Source: a virus | Direction: 5' to 3' (one strand) | IMG/VR virus record: IMGVR_UViG_3300031718_000040 | Location: 1-26,366 of that record | DNA: 26,366 nucleotides | In this document: positions 8,246 to 17,366 of the stretch, one piece after another | Layout of the letters: each line of letters starts with the position of its first letter | Numbering within the stretch: the stretch's first letter is position 1 | Translations under genes and position numbers: made by a program | Notes under the pieces: model-generated | What the model was told of the DNA's origin: nothing | Databases searched by the model: none | The model's input: only the letters and a program-made list of their open reading frames with translations

Positions 8246-9696
8246 GAGTGCCATTTCCCTTGTGTGAATATATAAGGAACGCCATTTACAACTTTTGATA
8301 AAGGAGTTCCATAAGCAGAGGGCGAGCCAACGCCAGACGGAGAAGCCGGAACATTTACTTGGTTAGGCATATTAACAAGTGATTTATTATAAGTATTTGA
8401 CATTCTTGCAACCCAATTATCTAGATATTGATTTGCTAAAGCGTAAGTTTTAGGGGAAACCATTCCCTGAAAATTCTTTAAGGTTAACATGGAACTTTCC
8501 TTTACTTCCCTGATTGCTTCTATACCGCTTGTTGCGTTCATCGCTTTTAAACGAAGAGATGCTATTTCAGGAGCTAGCGCACGCGCAGCTAAAGCTTGAC
8601 CTACACTATCAGGATCCTTTCCTGCCAATTCTTGAATAACTAATTTTGGAGAAAAACCCAAAAATTGTCTGGAATACGGAGCTAAAGCATTTGTTATTAA
8701 AGGATTAATATCGGTCAATGCAGCAGTTGCCGCCGACGATATTTGGGCTTTCTGAAGAGAAGTTTGGGAAGGAGCATATATAGGCGTACTGGACTGCCCC
8801 GTTCTCTGTTCAACAGATTGCATTAATTTATTCATATCGCCCCCCTGCGCAATAAAACCTAATGTTTCAGTAGGTGACATCCCTACGCCTCTTCCTTGAG
8901 CGATAAGTTGATTACGCGTATCTTGAGGCAATGCTGAAAAATTAGCTAAATTACTTTTGGTCGTATAAAAATCTGCCTGCGCCATATCTTTTCGAAGGGG
9001 CGCAAATTGCTGCTGAAGAAGCATATTTGCCATATCTGATACACCCGGTAACTGACCTGGCGTCATTGAACCACCACCACCACCTGTTGGCGAAACTCCG
9101 GCGGCTCCTGCATAGGGGTTTTGAGGCAATATAGGGGCGTTACTTGCGGAAGGCGAAGCCGTAAATTGACCTGCAGATGGAACGGCAGGTAATGATGTAG
9201 CAACCCCCCTCGATAAATTATTTGCCACCCCCTGGGAACTTGTCGGTGAAACCGCAGAAGGCGTACTAAATAGGCCCGGGTACATTTTCTGCAATAGAGC
9301 ATAACTCCCTAAATTGCCTGCGATACCGCCCAGCATCACTTCGGGATGAGCAAGTTTAAATTGATTCAATTGTGATTCTGTACCGGCCAATGCCGCTTGT
9401 GATTGTTGAAGCGGGATTTGACCTCGCAATATTCCCTGTGTTTGAGCGGACGCAAACGGCGCTTGTGCTTGTTTATAGGCTAAGTCTGCGGCGGTCAATT
9501 GGGGAGCATATTGTGCCTGAGGCTGCATAATCTGATTCTGAAGCTGAGCTTGTTGCAATTGCTGCGCCAGCATAGGTGCCAAATATCGGTTTTGAATACC
9601 CTTCGCATAAAGATCCTGAGCAGCACCCATTCCCGCCAGCATAGGATTGGCTTGTTGAAATGTTTCAGGATTAAAATTGACAACGGGGATAGCCAT
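8242..9696 (-). CDS. DNA ejection protein, P22 gp20-like
   Basis: A 484-aa protein starting at the ATG that overlaps the previous stop by one base (TAATG at 9698-9694). Residues 25-80 are extremely rich in Ala, Gln and Leu (LAQQLQQAQLQNQIMQPQ), giving a long helix. Residues of about 140-220 are a low-complexity Ser/Ala/Pro/Gly linker with GGGGG. The rest is helical. P22 gp20 (471 aa) is similar in size and is the middle ejection protein of the 7-20-16 set; this gene holds that slot. There is no enzymatic motif. The assignment is by gene order, size and composition. Confidence 0.6.
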   Translation of the reverse strand: MAIPVVNFNPETFQQANPMLAGMGAAQDLYAKGIQNRYLAPMLAQQLQQAQLQNQIMQPQAQYAPQLTAADLAYKQAQAPFASAQTQGILRGQIPLQQSQAALAGTESQLNQFKLAHPEVMLGGIAGNLGSYALLQKMYPGLFSTPSAVSPTSSQGVANNLSRGVATSLPAVPSAGQFTASPSASNAPILPQNPYAGAAGVSPTGGGGGSMTPGQLPGVSDMANMLLQQQFAPLRKDMAQADFYTTKSNLANFSALPQDTRNQLIAQGRGVGMSPTETLGFIAQGGDMNKLMQSVEQRTGQSSTPIYAPSQTSLQKAQISSAATAALTDINPLITNALAPYSRQFLGFSPKLVIQELAGKDPDSVGQALAARALAPEIASLRLKAMNATSGIEAIREVKESSMLTLKNFQGMVSPKTYALANQYLDNWVARMSNTYNKSLVNMPNQVNVPASPSGVGSPSAYGTPLSKVVNGVPYIFTQGKWHS

Positions 9697-10433
9697 TATA
9701 ACCATCCCGCTAAAGATGCTATTTGACCTATTCCCTCAGCAAGAGACCCCCATCCTCCCATATCACTTTGATTTTTGTTAATGTCCCCCGCATAATCAAG
9801 ATTTGCTTTACTTAAACCTAACGAACCTAGGTTTGATGCTAATTCATTCGCAGAATTTGCTCCTATCCCATAAATATCACTAGCCGCATTAAGACCCAAC
9901 CCCGATAAATTATTAAGACCCGAAAATCCTTGACCAAATACACTCAAACCATGGTTAAGATAATTATAAAAATCCTGATTAGCCAACTGGTTCGCCGTTG
10001 TTTGAACTTGCTGTTGCTCAGCAGGACTTCCGGCCATCCCACCGGCTGCCGCTGCGCGATTAGCCGCATCAATACTTTGACCCATCTGCCAATTATATCC
10101 TGGCGAACGCTGAAATCTATTTCCTATCGACGACATAATAGAAGTGGGATCTAAAATTAATTTTCTTGAAGTATCTAATAATAGATTAGAGGCAGTATTT
10201 CCAACGCCCATATAGTTATTTAAATTATTAAATCCAATCTGCCCATTATTAATATAAGGAGACAAATACTTTTCAAGCATTGGATAAATACTGGAAATAT
10301 CATAAGATGCAGAATCAGCGGGATTTCTAGAAAACAGACTGCCGGCGCCCCCCGCAATATTTCCAAAAGCGGAAATCCAATTACCATAATTATTTGAATC
10401 ACCAGAAAATGGAATAGGTAGATCTTCTCTCAT
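9696..10433 (-). CDS. DNA ejection protein, P22 gp7-like
   Basis: A 245-aa protein. It has a glycine-rich N-terminal stretch (NIAGGAGSLF) and an Ala-rich centre (AANRAAAAGGMAGSPAEQQQ) followed by QLANQDFYNYLNHGL. This pattern is common in podophage DNA-transfer proteins, where small residues let helices pack and insert into membranes. The C-terminus ends in a hydrophobic GIGQIASLAGWL. P22 gp7 is 229 aa and is the first of the three ejected proteins, as here. It starts 7 bases after the stop of the small gene at 10441. Function is inferred from order and composition. Confidence 0.6.
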   Translation of the reverse strand: MREDLPIPFSGDSNNYGNWISAFGNIAGGAGSLFSRNPADSASYDISSIYPMLEKYLSPYINNGQIGFNNLNNYMGVGNTASNLLLDTSRKLILDPTSIMSSIGNRFQRSPGYNWQMGQSIDAANRAAAAGGMAGSPAEQQQVQTTANQLANQDFYNYLNHGLSVFGQGFSGLNNLSGLGLNAASDIYGIGANSANELASNLGSLGLSKANLDYAGDINKNQSDMGGWGSLAEGIGQIASLAGWL

Positions 10434-10440
10434 ATTTCAA

Positions 10441-10710
10441 TTATACCACCTGAACAGTTTTATAAACGCCATTAATGGCCACCATGACTGCATGTTTATT
10501 ACTATCATAGACAAAAGAAGGTAAAGGATTTGCAGTCTGTAGAGTATTTATATCATTGGTAGTTTGTGTAGGAATATTCAATCCTTCTTCCGACAAATTA
10601 TTTTGACATTCGCTGGTAAGTTGAGTAAAAAATCTATACCAAGAATCATGGATTTTCCCATTTTCTGAAATAATGGGAACCTCGGGATGCGGTAAATTAG
10701 GTACATTCAT
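10441..10710 (-). CDS. Small conserved phage protein between gp10-like and ejection genes
   Basis: An 89-aa protein from the ATG at 10710 (MNVPNLPHPEVPII), with a WYRFFTQL segment near residue 25 and a C-terminal YDSNKHAVMVAINGVYKTVQ. Small proteins with this P-x-P, G-x-I-x-x-W-x-x-FF outline are common in podophage head-tail regions, and the slot corresponds to P22 genes 26/14, but I cannot assign either. The start choice matters because mini-element B lies directly upstream. The element tip supplies GGGAGG nine bases before this ATG, and an in-frame extension through the element (from 10755) is open but artificial. Before the insertion, the upstream stop and this ATG would have been adjacent (TGAATG). 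Confidence 0.6.
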   Translation of the reverse strand: MNVPNLPHPEVPIISENGKIHDSWYRFFTQLTSECQNNLSEEGLNIPTQTTNDINTLQTANPLPSFVYDSNKHAVMVAINGVYKTVQVV

Positions 10711-10712
10711 TG

Positions 10713-10779
10713 TTGACATCCTCCCTTCCCCTGCGCTTACCTCCCCGTCATTCATGACGGGGTTTTTCGCGCATCATTG
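10713..10779 (-). mobile_element. 67-bp IS605-type remnant (copy B)
   Basis: The left end (about 50 bases) has the same hairpin as the other copies (10743-10762, stem CCCCGTCA/TGACGGGG, loop TTCA, then T5 and CGCGCA). It is joined directly to the outermost 13 bases of the right end (plus TTGACATCCTCCC). The flank is TTTAT on the minus strand, as elsewhere. The right-end hairpin and both genes are absent, so it is probably no longer mobile and may have shrunk after insertion. It sits exactly between the gp10-like gene and the next gene. Confidence 0.75.
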
Positions 10780-12258
10780 ATAAATATTACCTTCGGCTCC
10801 CGTAATACAAAACCTTTGCTCTCCCCAAAAAGCAAATTTAAGCGTGCAGTCAACATAACTTCCTAAGTTCCAAAAGTTACATATATTTTCTCTTTTTCCT
10901 AATGGATTCATTTTTTTAGAAGCTACATATTTATAGCTTTCCCCTCCATCCCGTGAGGCGGCAATATCAATTCTTGGCCTTCTGATAGGCAACAAAGATA
11001 AACTTGATTTATTTTCATTCTCTAAAATTCCCTGTTCCATTGTGATATTAATATTATTTATCACAAATCTGTCGCCTAACGGAAGCCTAAAAGGTTTTAA
11101 TATCCTAAATCGGGGCGTCTCATGATCTCCTGAAGTATAAATAGTTGAAGAAATTTTATAAATATTTCCGTCATTAAAACTTACAAAATAATAACTACCA
11201 TTAAAAAATGTAATTCTTCTTGCAGGATGATGATTCATGCTTTTATCGGTTAAGGTAAAAAACATCTTTGTATTAAAATCATAAACATAAGTAAGATTAT
11301 CTTTCGTAAATGTAAGCACATAAAATACATGCCCGGCTTCTCTAAACAAGAAACCATAAGAATCTTGAGGTGATTTTAAATTTGAAAATACAAAATCAAG
11401 GCCATCGTTGGAAATTTTTTCAGGAATGCCTCCCGTAGAAGCCATTATTGAAATTCCTGTTTTCTCATTAGATCCTAACCATACCATTAACCCAAATCCA
11501 ACATCTATGGTAGAAGGGCTTATAGTTCCATAATCTATAGTGTAGTAATTTGTTCTTTGATAAGGAAAAAGCGTATATCCAATATCATACCAAGGTTCTG
11601 CAAATGTTTGTCCAAAAACAAATAATTGACGAGCCAAAACTACCGCAGCAACAGCGTTCGTTGATTTTGTCTGTAATTCTCCGATATGTCCACCATCGGA
11701 TGGCCATAAAGTACCGTCATTATTAGCGGACAGTCTCCATCTATTTGTTCTTTTGTCTGTGGCAATAAAGTAAGTATCCTGAAATGTTATATAACCCGGC
11801 AAAAAATCTACTTTAACCTGCACAAAAGTATTATTTTGATAATTAAATATATAAATAGTAAATCCATCACAAATAGCGATTTGTGAGCCCAGATTCTCGG
11901 AAATATAAACATCTCCGCTAAACGTGTTTAAACTTCCCACCAATGTAAAAGATAAATCTGTACTAATAGAAAACACATTATCAGAAACCACCGCTATCAT
12001 TTTATTGTATCGGGTGCTTGTATATATTTCCCTTCCGTTATTTCCAAATAACTTTTTGACGAGAGAATATCCCGGAAAATTTACAAGCGCACCATCCGAA
12101 ACAATCATATTATAAGTTTCTTCGGAAGATATTTTTTTATATCTTCCAAATGAATTACCTCCCACAATATCAAACTTAACCGGCATTCCGATTTCAAATT
12201 GTAATGATTTATTTCCAGAAGATGGACGTCCTGAAGGAGCCTCTATCACGGCGCCCAT
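10774..12258 (-). CDS. P22 gp10-like tail hub / packaged-DNA stabilisation protein
   Basis: A 494-aa protein (P22 gp10 is 472 aa) placed right after the gp4-like gene, as in P22. In that family gp10 forms a hexameric ring below gp4 that plugs the portal after packaging and holds the tailspikes. The sequence is beta-rich with many aromatic and Asn turns (NFPGYSLVK, GREIYTSTRYNKMIAVV, LARQLFVFGQTFAEPWYDIG), typical of the phage stabilisation family. It overlaps the gp4-like gene by 13 bases. The last codons (TAT CAA TGA) cross the TTTAT target into mini-element B. The element's first bases, CAATGA, reproduce what removal of the element would leave, so the C-terminus appears unchanged by the insertion. 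Confidence 0.8.
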   Translation of the reverse strand: MGAVIEAPSGRPSSGNKSLQFEIGMPVKFDIVGGNSFGRYKKISSEETYNMIVSDGALVNFPGYSLVKKLFGNNGREIYTSTRYNKMIAVVSDNVFSISTDLSFTLVGSLNTFSGDVYISENLGSQIAICDGFTIYIFNYQNNTFVQVKVDFLPGYITFQDTYFIATDKRTNRWRLSANNDGTLWPSDGGHIGELQTKSTNAVAAVVLARQLFVFGQTFAEPWYDIGYTLFPYQRTNYYTIDYGTISPSTIDVGFGLMVWLGSNEKTGISIMASTGGIPEKISNDGLDFVFSNLKSPQDSYGFLFREAGHVFYVLTFTKDNLTYVYDFNTKMFFTLTDKSMNHHPARRITFFNGSYYFVSFNDGNIYKISSTIYTSGDHETPRFRILKPFRLPLGDRFVINNINITMEQGILENENKSSLSLLPIRRPRIDIAASRDGGESYKYVASKKMNPLGKRENICNFWNLGSYVDCTLKFAFWGEQRFCITGAEGNIYQ

Positions 12259-12944
12259 CCTTTTCCGATATTTACCTGAGCATAACTAATTGTTCCATCT
12301 CCTCCCAGGAGAGATCTTTTTACTATAGATAAATCAGGTAAATTGATATAAGTCATTTCTTTTTTTAACTTTACAAGCTTTTGCATGGTCGCAGGAGGCA
12401 AAGAAATTTTGTAATAAATACAAAGAGTTTCGGCTAATTCGTAAATGAGAAAATTTTGATAAAACCTATCTACAAATCCATCCAGGTCCGTATCAAAATC
12501 AATATTGGTCTGAAGGGTCGCTAATCCTGTGATTTGAATATCATAGGCATCCGCAGGAAAAAAATATAAATATACATTCAAACCACCATTAACGCGTTCC
12601 CAATACCATTTATAGGGAAGTGAAACGATGTTTTCTGCACGTGAACTACCAAAATATCTATTTCTGTTTTCCGGTCTAACAGAATATCTAACATTTTGAA
12701 GAGTAAATGTCAGAACATCTGCATTCACAAGTCCAGTGACAAAATAAGACTCTTGGCCAGGAATTGCAGTTAAAGAAATATGGCCATAGTAAGGTAATTG
12801 CTTACCCGTTGCAGATTTTTCTTCTAGAAGTCGATTTAACCAAAAAAGACCGTCGACACCTTCCTCGTCATCTTCTGCTTCAAGCGTTCTCGCAAGAATA
12901 CCAGAAACATTGAGTGCTCGATTAATGATTTCAACGGCCTTCAT
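12246..12944 (-). CDS. P22 gp4-like tail accessory factor (head completion)
   Basis: A 232-aa protein from the ATG at 12944 (MKAVEIINRALNVSGILA), with AGGA ten bases upstream; an open TTG at 12962 would add six residues and overlap the coat gene. In P22 gp4 binds under the portal ring and starts closure of the head; some members have muramidase activity, which I cannot confirm here. Visible features are the N-terminal helix, then EEGVDGLFWLNRLLEE, typical of head-tail connector adaptors, followed by a beta-rich centre (YSVRPENRNRYFG, YKWYWERV) and a C-terminal helical segment with LAETLCIYY. It is longer than P22 gp4 (166 aa). Gene order makes the assignment strong. Confidence 0.75.
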   Translation of the reverse strand: MKAVEIINRALNVSGILARTLEAEDDEEGVDGLFWLNRLLEEKSATGKQLPYYGHISLTAIPGQESYFVTGLVNADVLTFTLQNVRYSVRPENRNRYFGSSRAENIVSLPYKWYWERVNGGLNVYLYFFPADAYDIQITGLATLQTNIDFDTDLDGFVDRFYQNFLIYELAETLCIYYKISLPPATMQKLVKLKKEMTYINLPDLSIVKRSLLGGDGTISYAQVNIGKGWAP

Positions 12945-12951
12945 TTCTTCA

Positions 12952-14298
12952 TTATCCTGCAAATGGTGTAGTTATCGGGAATATCAACCTCATCGCATAC
13001 GGGGAGGTCAATTTTGCTCCCCAGATCTGATCCCAAATAAATCCGGTGATATTTTGACCAAAAGCAGCACCTTGCGTAAAACGAATGGATGCTCCTGAAA
13101 CAGGATCACTCTTTTGAGCTGTCGCAAAAGGCGCTTGATCTGGTAACCGAGGCATTCCTAGATAGAAGGGTTTGCCAGAATACATGACGCCCGCACGATG
13201 AGAAGGTAAAAACTGTATTTGCATGCCGGGAGCAACCGGAACGCTGATATTTTGATTTTTTCCCGGCGCACTATAGAGCTTAGGCAATATACTAAACGTT
13301 ACGTTTCCGGCCGAGGAAGAGGCATTTGCGGTAGCTTGAAATTGTACCTGCAACTCACTAGGATTATGGCCTGTGTATGTCAAATAGCGAATGTTGGGTT
13401 GACCTGCGACCCCGTCCATGAAAAAACCCAAATCGCCTGCATTAATCGCTGTAGCATCTGTTCCGGCACCCGAGCAAGTAATACTGCTAATGCCGCCATC
13501 TGAATCTGTTACGAAAGATGTGATGGGAAGAATTGCGCCAACATTCCCAAGCGTACCGGCGATTTGAACTGGTAATAAATTAGAACGATACCAATCAAAT
13601 TTACCAAATTTACCCAGTTCCCAAGAATTATAAGCCTCGTTATTTCTATCAAGAATAAACTTGTTTAACCCTTGGCTAATAATATTAGAGACGGCCATGT
13701 TTGGTATAAAGGCTTCATAATCGGTTTGAGCACACCCGTATTCGCAAAATTGGCTTTCTGCAAATGCCAGCTGGCCATAAGAATTTATGGGTAAAGGAAC
13801 ATTATTAATATAATCAATCCCTGCCGTATAAAAACGATAAGTATCATTGATGAATCTATTCAAAATACTCGATTCTATGGTATTGCCAAGTTCAGACATA
13901 TACGCTTCTTCAAGCGGCTGACGATAATCGTTATTATCGATATTAAAAATAAGTTGTTCACTACTTACGCTTAGGTTTGTATTTGCAGCATTAAGATTTC
14001 CATAAGAATCATAAGCACCAAGCGGTGTAGGAATTCCAGAAGAATCATAGCCACCAATGGTTAATGTATACACCAATTGTTCAATAGAATCAAAGCTTGA
14101 AACGACAAGTCCCGGATAAGAAAATGCTCTAGGAGGAGAATCATAGGTAACACTATTGCCAAGATTTGCCACAACATCCTGAAAGTTTTTAAATTTTTTG
14201 TTTGCTTTATTGATGCCAGCAAACATATTCACTAATCTGCCCAATGCAGATTTATTATAAGTAGCAACCGCCTGCAATAAATTATCAGTCGTAGCCAT
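12952..14298 (-). CDS. Major capsid (coat) protein, P22 gp5-like
   Basis: A 448-aa protein (P22 coat is 430 aa), the building block of the icosahedral shell. I chose the ATG at 14298 (MATTDNLLQAVATYNKSALG) because GGAGAGGGC lies just upstream; the open frame six codons earlier starts with TTG. The N-terminal arm, the FQDVVANLGNSVTYDSPPR region and a Gly/Ser/Thr-rich insertion domain near residues 290-350 fit a HK97-fold coat with an extra domain, as in P22. It follows the scaffold gene and precedes the gp4-like gene. Alternating hydrophobic beta segments and absence of catalytic motifs are as expected. The P22-family assignment rests mainly on order and size. Confidence 0.8.
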   Translation of the reverse strand: MATTDNLLQAVATYNKSALGRLVNMFAGINKANKKFKNFQDVVANLGNSVTYDSPPRAFSYPGLVVSSFDSIEQLVYTLTIGGYDSSGIPTPLGAYDSYGNLNAANTNLSVSSEQLIFNIDNNDYRQPLEEAYMSELGNTIESSILNRFINDTYRFYTAGIDYINNVPLPINSYGQLAFAESQFCEYGCAQTDYEAFIPNMAVSNIISQGLNKFILDRNNEAYNSWELGKFGKFDWYRSNLLPVQIAGTLGNVGAILPITSFVTDSDGGISSITCSGAGTDATAINAGDLGFFMDGVAGQPNIRYLTYTGHNPSELQVQFQATANASSSAGNVTFSILPKLYSAPGKNQNISVPVAPGMQIQFLPSHRAGVMYSGKPFYLGMPRLPDQAPFATAQKSDPVSGASIRFTQGAAFGQNITGFIWDQIWGAKLTSPYAMRLIFPITTPFAG

Positions 14299-14387
14299 TT
14301 TTTGCCCTCTCCACAAATTGAATTTTAATTTAAGTGAGGGAATAAAATGATCTTAGAGATGAAAGATATTTTAAAGGAAATTAAATT

Positions 14388-15104
14388 TTAATACTTTCCC
14401 TTAAAAGTATTAGCATAACTATCTTCATTTTCATTTCCCACACCAACCGTCGAGGGAGTGATTTGTGAGAGAGGCGCCTTAACTTTAGGTTTTGTATCAC
14501 CCATATCATTAACCTTTATTGAATCAGACAATTTTTTTACCTCACTAGCCGCGTCATTACTCATACCCATACGATTTAATAATGCAATAGTGGCTATTTT
14601 TGAGGGGTTTTTAGCTAAGTCATACAACACTTCGCCAGGATTATCTGTAAGATTGGCATAATACAAAACTTCAGGCACATGTGCGAAATTTTTAAATTCA
14701 GGGTCAACCACTTTTTCATAGTCTTGCAGCTTAGATTTTGCCCCAACAGATTTCGCATTGATATCATTTAATATTTGTTGTCCAGCCGCTTCGTGCTGTT
14801 TTTGTATCAATTGTGCTTGTAGTTGCTGTTGTTGTTTTAGCACTTCTTCCGATGCGATTTGTCTCAGTCGTGACTCATCAATGCCTGTAGAGGTAGGCAA
14901 AGAATTATTAAAATTTTGATTTTGTTCAGGATTATTCTTAGAAAGTTCAGATCTTGCTTTTTCATATCCTTCTTGTTGACCTTTTTCATACCCTTTTTGC
15001 TTAGCCCCTGTGACTAAAGCAGTAATCTCATGCTGCTGCATGACCTTGGGTACCTCTGCCGGTGAAACGGCAGGAACCACTTCATTTAAATTTTCGCCAC
15101 TCAT
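14388..15104 (-). CDS. Scaffolding protein, P22 gp8-like
   Basis: A 238-aa protein from the ATG at 15104, chosen for the GAGGAGTTATTT site before it; 15 further codons upstream are open but lack a site. It is highly charged and helical: an early KGYEKGQQEGYEKARSEL segment and a Gln-rich coiled coil near residues 105-125 (EEVLKQQQQLQAQLIQKQ). The C-terminal part is Lys-rich and ends in NTFKGKY. Scaffolds of this class direct coat assembly through a basic C-terminal tail and leave the head intact. It is shorter than the P22 scaffold (303 aa). The position between portal and coat, plus composition, support the call. About 70 bases on each side are non-coding. Confidence 0.75.
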   Translation of the reverse strand: MSGENLNEVVPAVSPAEVPKVMQQHEITALVTGAKQKGYEKGQQEGYEKARSELSKNNPEQNQNFNNSLPTSTGIDESRLRQIASEEVLKQQQQLQAQLIQKQHEAAGQQILNDINAKSVGAKSKLQDYEKVVDPEFKNFAHVPEVLYYANLTDNPGEVLYDLAKNPSKIATIALLNRMGMSNDAASEVKKLSDSIKVNDMGDTKPKVKAPLSQITPSTVGVGNENEDSYANTFKGKY

Positions 15105-15221
15105 AAATAACTCCTCATAAACTATTGACCCCGTTACGGTAAACCGCAATTTTCAGTGCGGACTGATACATGATTAACCTGATGTCGCAGTAGACAGGCT
15201 TGGGGTGGCCAGCACCTTTTT

Positions 15222-17366
15222 TTATTCATTTTGGGGAAAATTTTGTATATCCGTTTCATCTGGCAATGAAGAATGATTCTGTGTTGCTCCTTGCATGGAG
15301 TCCAGAAGATCTGTTGTGCTATCTAATATTTCTTTTCTCATTTTATGAGTCATCTCTGATGTTTTTAAATTCGCATTAATGCCATGTACAAGTCTTTCGG
15401 TTTGATCGCGTTGTGATTCTAAAATTGTTTTTAACCGAGCATTTTCAGTTTTTGCGTACATTTCCATTCTTTTTGTATCTGAATCTTGTTTTTTAATTCC
15501 TAAGGCTGTTTGTTCATTTTGAGATTTAGATTGTATCTTTTGCGCTTCCAGATTTAATTTTAACAACGCTGGAGGAGGAGGCTGAGGCTGACTCTTCTGC
15601 GCATCCATTTTTTTGCTGGCTTCTTCTGCCAATTGTTTAATTTGATCTGCCCCTTTGAAAGACAAGTTATCAGCCACAATTGATAACCCTTTGGGATTAT
15701 TGATAATCTGAGCCATTCCAGGGAGTGCTTGAGACAAATCGATAAACATCTGAAGTGCTCTATTTTTCTGTACCTCAAAATTAACCCCTGCTTTTACCTC
15801 TATCTTTAAATCGTCAGAATTGAAATTTATTTTAGGCGAAGAGGGATCGTTGGGGTCATTAATGGTGACATGCTCATTTTTATCTTCGCTATTAATAATA
15901 GGCATACTTCTAGGCGTTATATAAATTTTAGGGATTTGATCTAAGATTATTTCTGCTGCTTGCTGTAGAGAAGACAAATAACTTATCACAAAAGGCATTG
16001 CTGCCGCATTAGATTGTGTTGCTCCCTCTACAATTGCTACTCCCGATAACTGATTTTTGTTTATCCCTAAAGCGGCATCATAAGACCCTAAAGATGCCTG
16101 TATAGTCTGTTCGGCATTCATGAAAATACTTACAATTTCCGGAGGCAAAGGCGTTTGCACAACTTCCATAGGTGGATTGTATTGTCTCGTACCATCTTCG
16201 CTATATTGTTGATACAAATAATTGTTTGGCATCTGAGGGTTTGTATAAGCTTCTAGATATTGGGGTGGAATTGAATCAACTGATATTTTCATTTTATGTT
16301 TTGTTAAAGTCTCAATGTGATTTGCAATAGTTTGTCCTGCAAGATTTTTAAGCTTTTGAGAGCCTACCGCATTATGCGCATAAGATCTTGTGATTTGCTC
16401 GATATCGCTTCCATCCCCTCCTCTGCGGGTTTGTATACTATTACCATCAACAAAAATAATCGGCAATGAGGTAAATTGTGTCTCCCTATACTCTAAGATT
16501 TTGTCTCCAATTAATCTATATCTCACAACATAAGGAAGATCAGTTATTCTAGAGTTAACTGGCTTCATAGGTTGCCTTATATCGGTGAAATTCTTATCAA
16601 ACCTAGACAAATATTCCGCATATTCTTCTTCTGTCAAGCTCATTCCATTAGGAAGCTCTAAAAGTTTAGTTTTACGAGACTTTTTCTCATAAAAATCGCA
16701 GATCATGACAAAATTTCTTCTGTTGCTGTTAAATCCCCATTTAAAACTACCAAATCCAGAATTAAAACAATTTTTTAGATTTATCTCTGATCCAAACTTA
16801 TTTCTAACTTGTTCTTCTCGTAAGGGAATAAGTTCAAAACAATACGCGCCATCTCCTTTGTGGGATTTTTGGGCTGCCGGATCCCAACCACAAAGTAAAG
16901 GATCAAATACGCGGTCGCAATATATATTTTGATCAAAACTTTTTGGATTTCTATAATCCGTCCAAACCTTTAATCCACTAAAGCCCCCACTCAAAATATC
17001 CTTATAAATTTCATTTGAACGAAGATTTGTAATAATATGCCGCATGTGATTTTGTACAAATTTTATTGTATTTTCAGGAGGTATAGAAGCCGTAGGATCT
17101 GCAAAAACATTTATACCCGGAATTTGTTTTGAAAATTCCCCACATAATCGACTGATATATGACTCGATCACATTAAATTCGAGCAAAGGCATTTCCATGG
17201 TTTGAAGTGCTGATCTTTGGTCATCAGTAATTGTCGTATTGAATACGAAATTTCTCATTTTGTTGAAATATTGTCTATTTTTCTCGAAAAACAAGTAAGA
17301 TTCTTCAATGTTAGATTTTATTCTACTCAACTGATCAGAATGAATTTTAGATAACTTTTTTTTCAA
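15222..17366 (-). CDS. Portal protein, P22 gp1-like
   Basis: A 714-aa protein (P22 portal is 725 aa) that forms the ring through which DNA is packaged and released. It overlaps the terminase gene by four bases (ATGA). It begins with a Lys-rich helix (MKKKLSKIHSDQLSRIKSN), has a typical portal core (MEMPLLEFNVIESYISRLCG, then VFDPLLCGWDP), and ends in a long Gln/Lys/Asp-rich helical region from about residue 580, corresponding to the P22 portal barrel. The segment ALGINKNQLSGVAIVEGATQ also fits portal families. The extended Gln/Pro run near 595-605 (QKSQPQPPPPALL) is a flexible joint. Assignment is strong from size, order and terminase adjacency. Confidence 0.85.
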   Translation of the reverse strand: MKKKLSKIHSDQLSRIKSNIEESYLFFEKNRQYFNKMRNFVFNTTITDDQRSALQTMEMPLLEFNVIESYISRLCGEFSKQIPGINVFADPTASIPPENTIKFVQNHMRHIITNLRSNEIYKDILSGGFSGLKVWTDYRNPKSFDQNIYCDRVFDPLLCGWDPAAQKSHKGDGAYCFELIPLREEQVRNKFGSEINLKNCFNSGFGSFKWGFNSNRRNFVMICDFYEKKSRKTKLLELPNGMSLTEEEYAEYLSRFDKNFTDIRQPMKPVNSRITDLPYVVRYRLIGDKILEYRETQFTSLPIIFVDGNSIQTRRGGDGSDIEQITRSYAHNAVGSQKLKNLAGQTIANHIETLTKHKMKISVDSIPPQYLEAYTNPQMPNNYLYQQYSEDGTRQYNPPMEVVQTPLPPEIVSIFMNAEQTIQASLGSYDAALGINKNQLSGVAIVEGATQSNAAAMPFVISYLSSLQQAAEIILDQIPKIYITPRSMPIINSEDKNEHVTINDPNDPSSPKINFNSDDLKIEVKAGVNFEVQKNRALQMFIDLSQALPGMAQIINNPKGLSIVADNLSFKGADQIKQLAEEASKKMDAQKSQPQPPPPALLKLNLEAQKIQSKSQNEQTALGIKKQDSDTKRMEMYAKTENARLKTILESQRDQTERLVHGINANLKTSEMTHKMRKEILDSTTDLLDSMQGATQNHSSLPDETDIQNFPQNE

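Noticed and set aside
10743-10762. The repeated CCCCGTCA hairpins as simple transcription terminators or a REP family.
   Set aside because: They always occur at a fixed distance from the TTTAT junction together with other IS left-end sequence; terminator activity is at most secondary and applies to the plus strand, opposite to the phage operon.
15160-15221. GGTG-GCCAG-CACC followed by T7 near 15204-15224 as a terminator.
   Set aside because: The stem is only four pairs and it points along the plus strand, against the operon; too weak to list.
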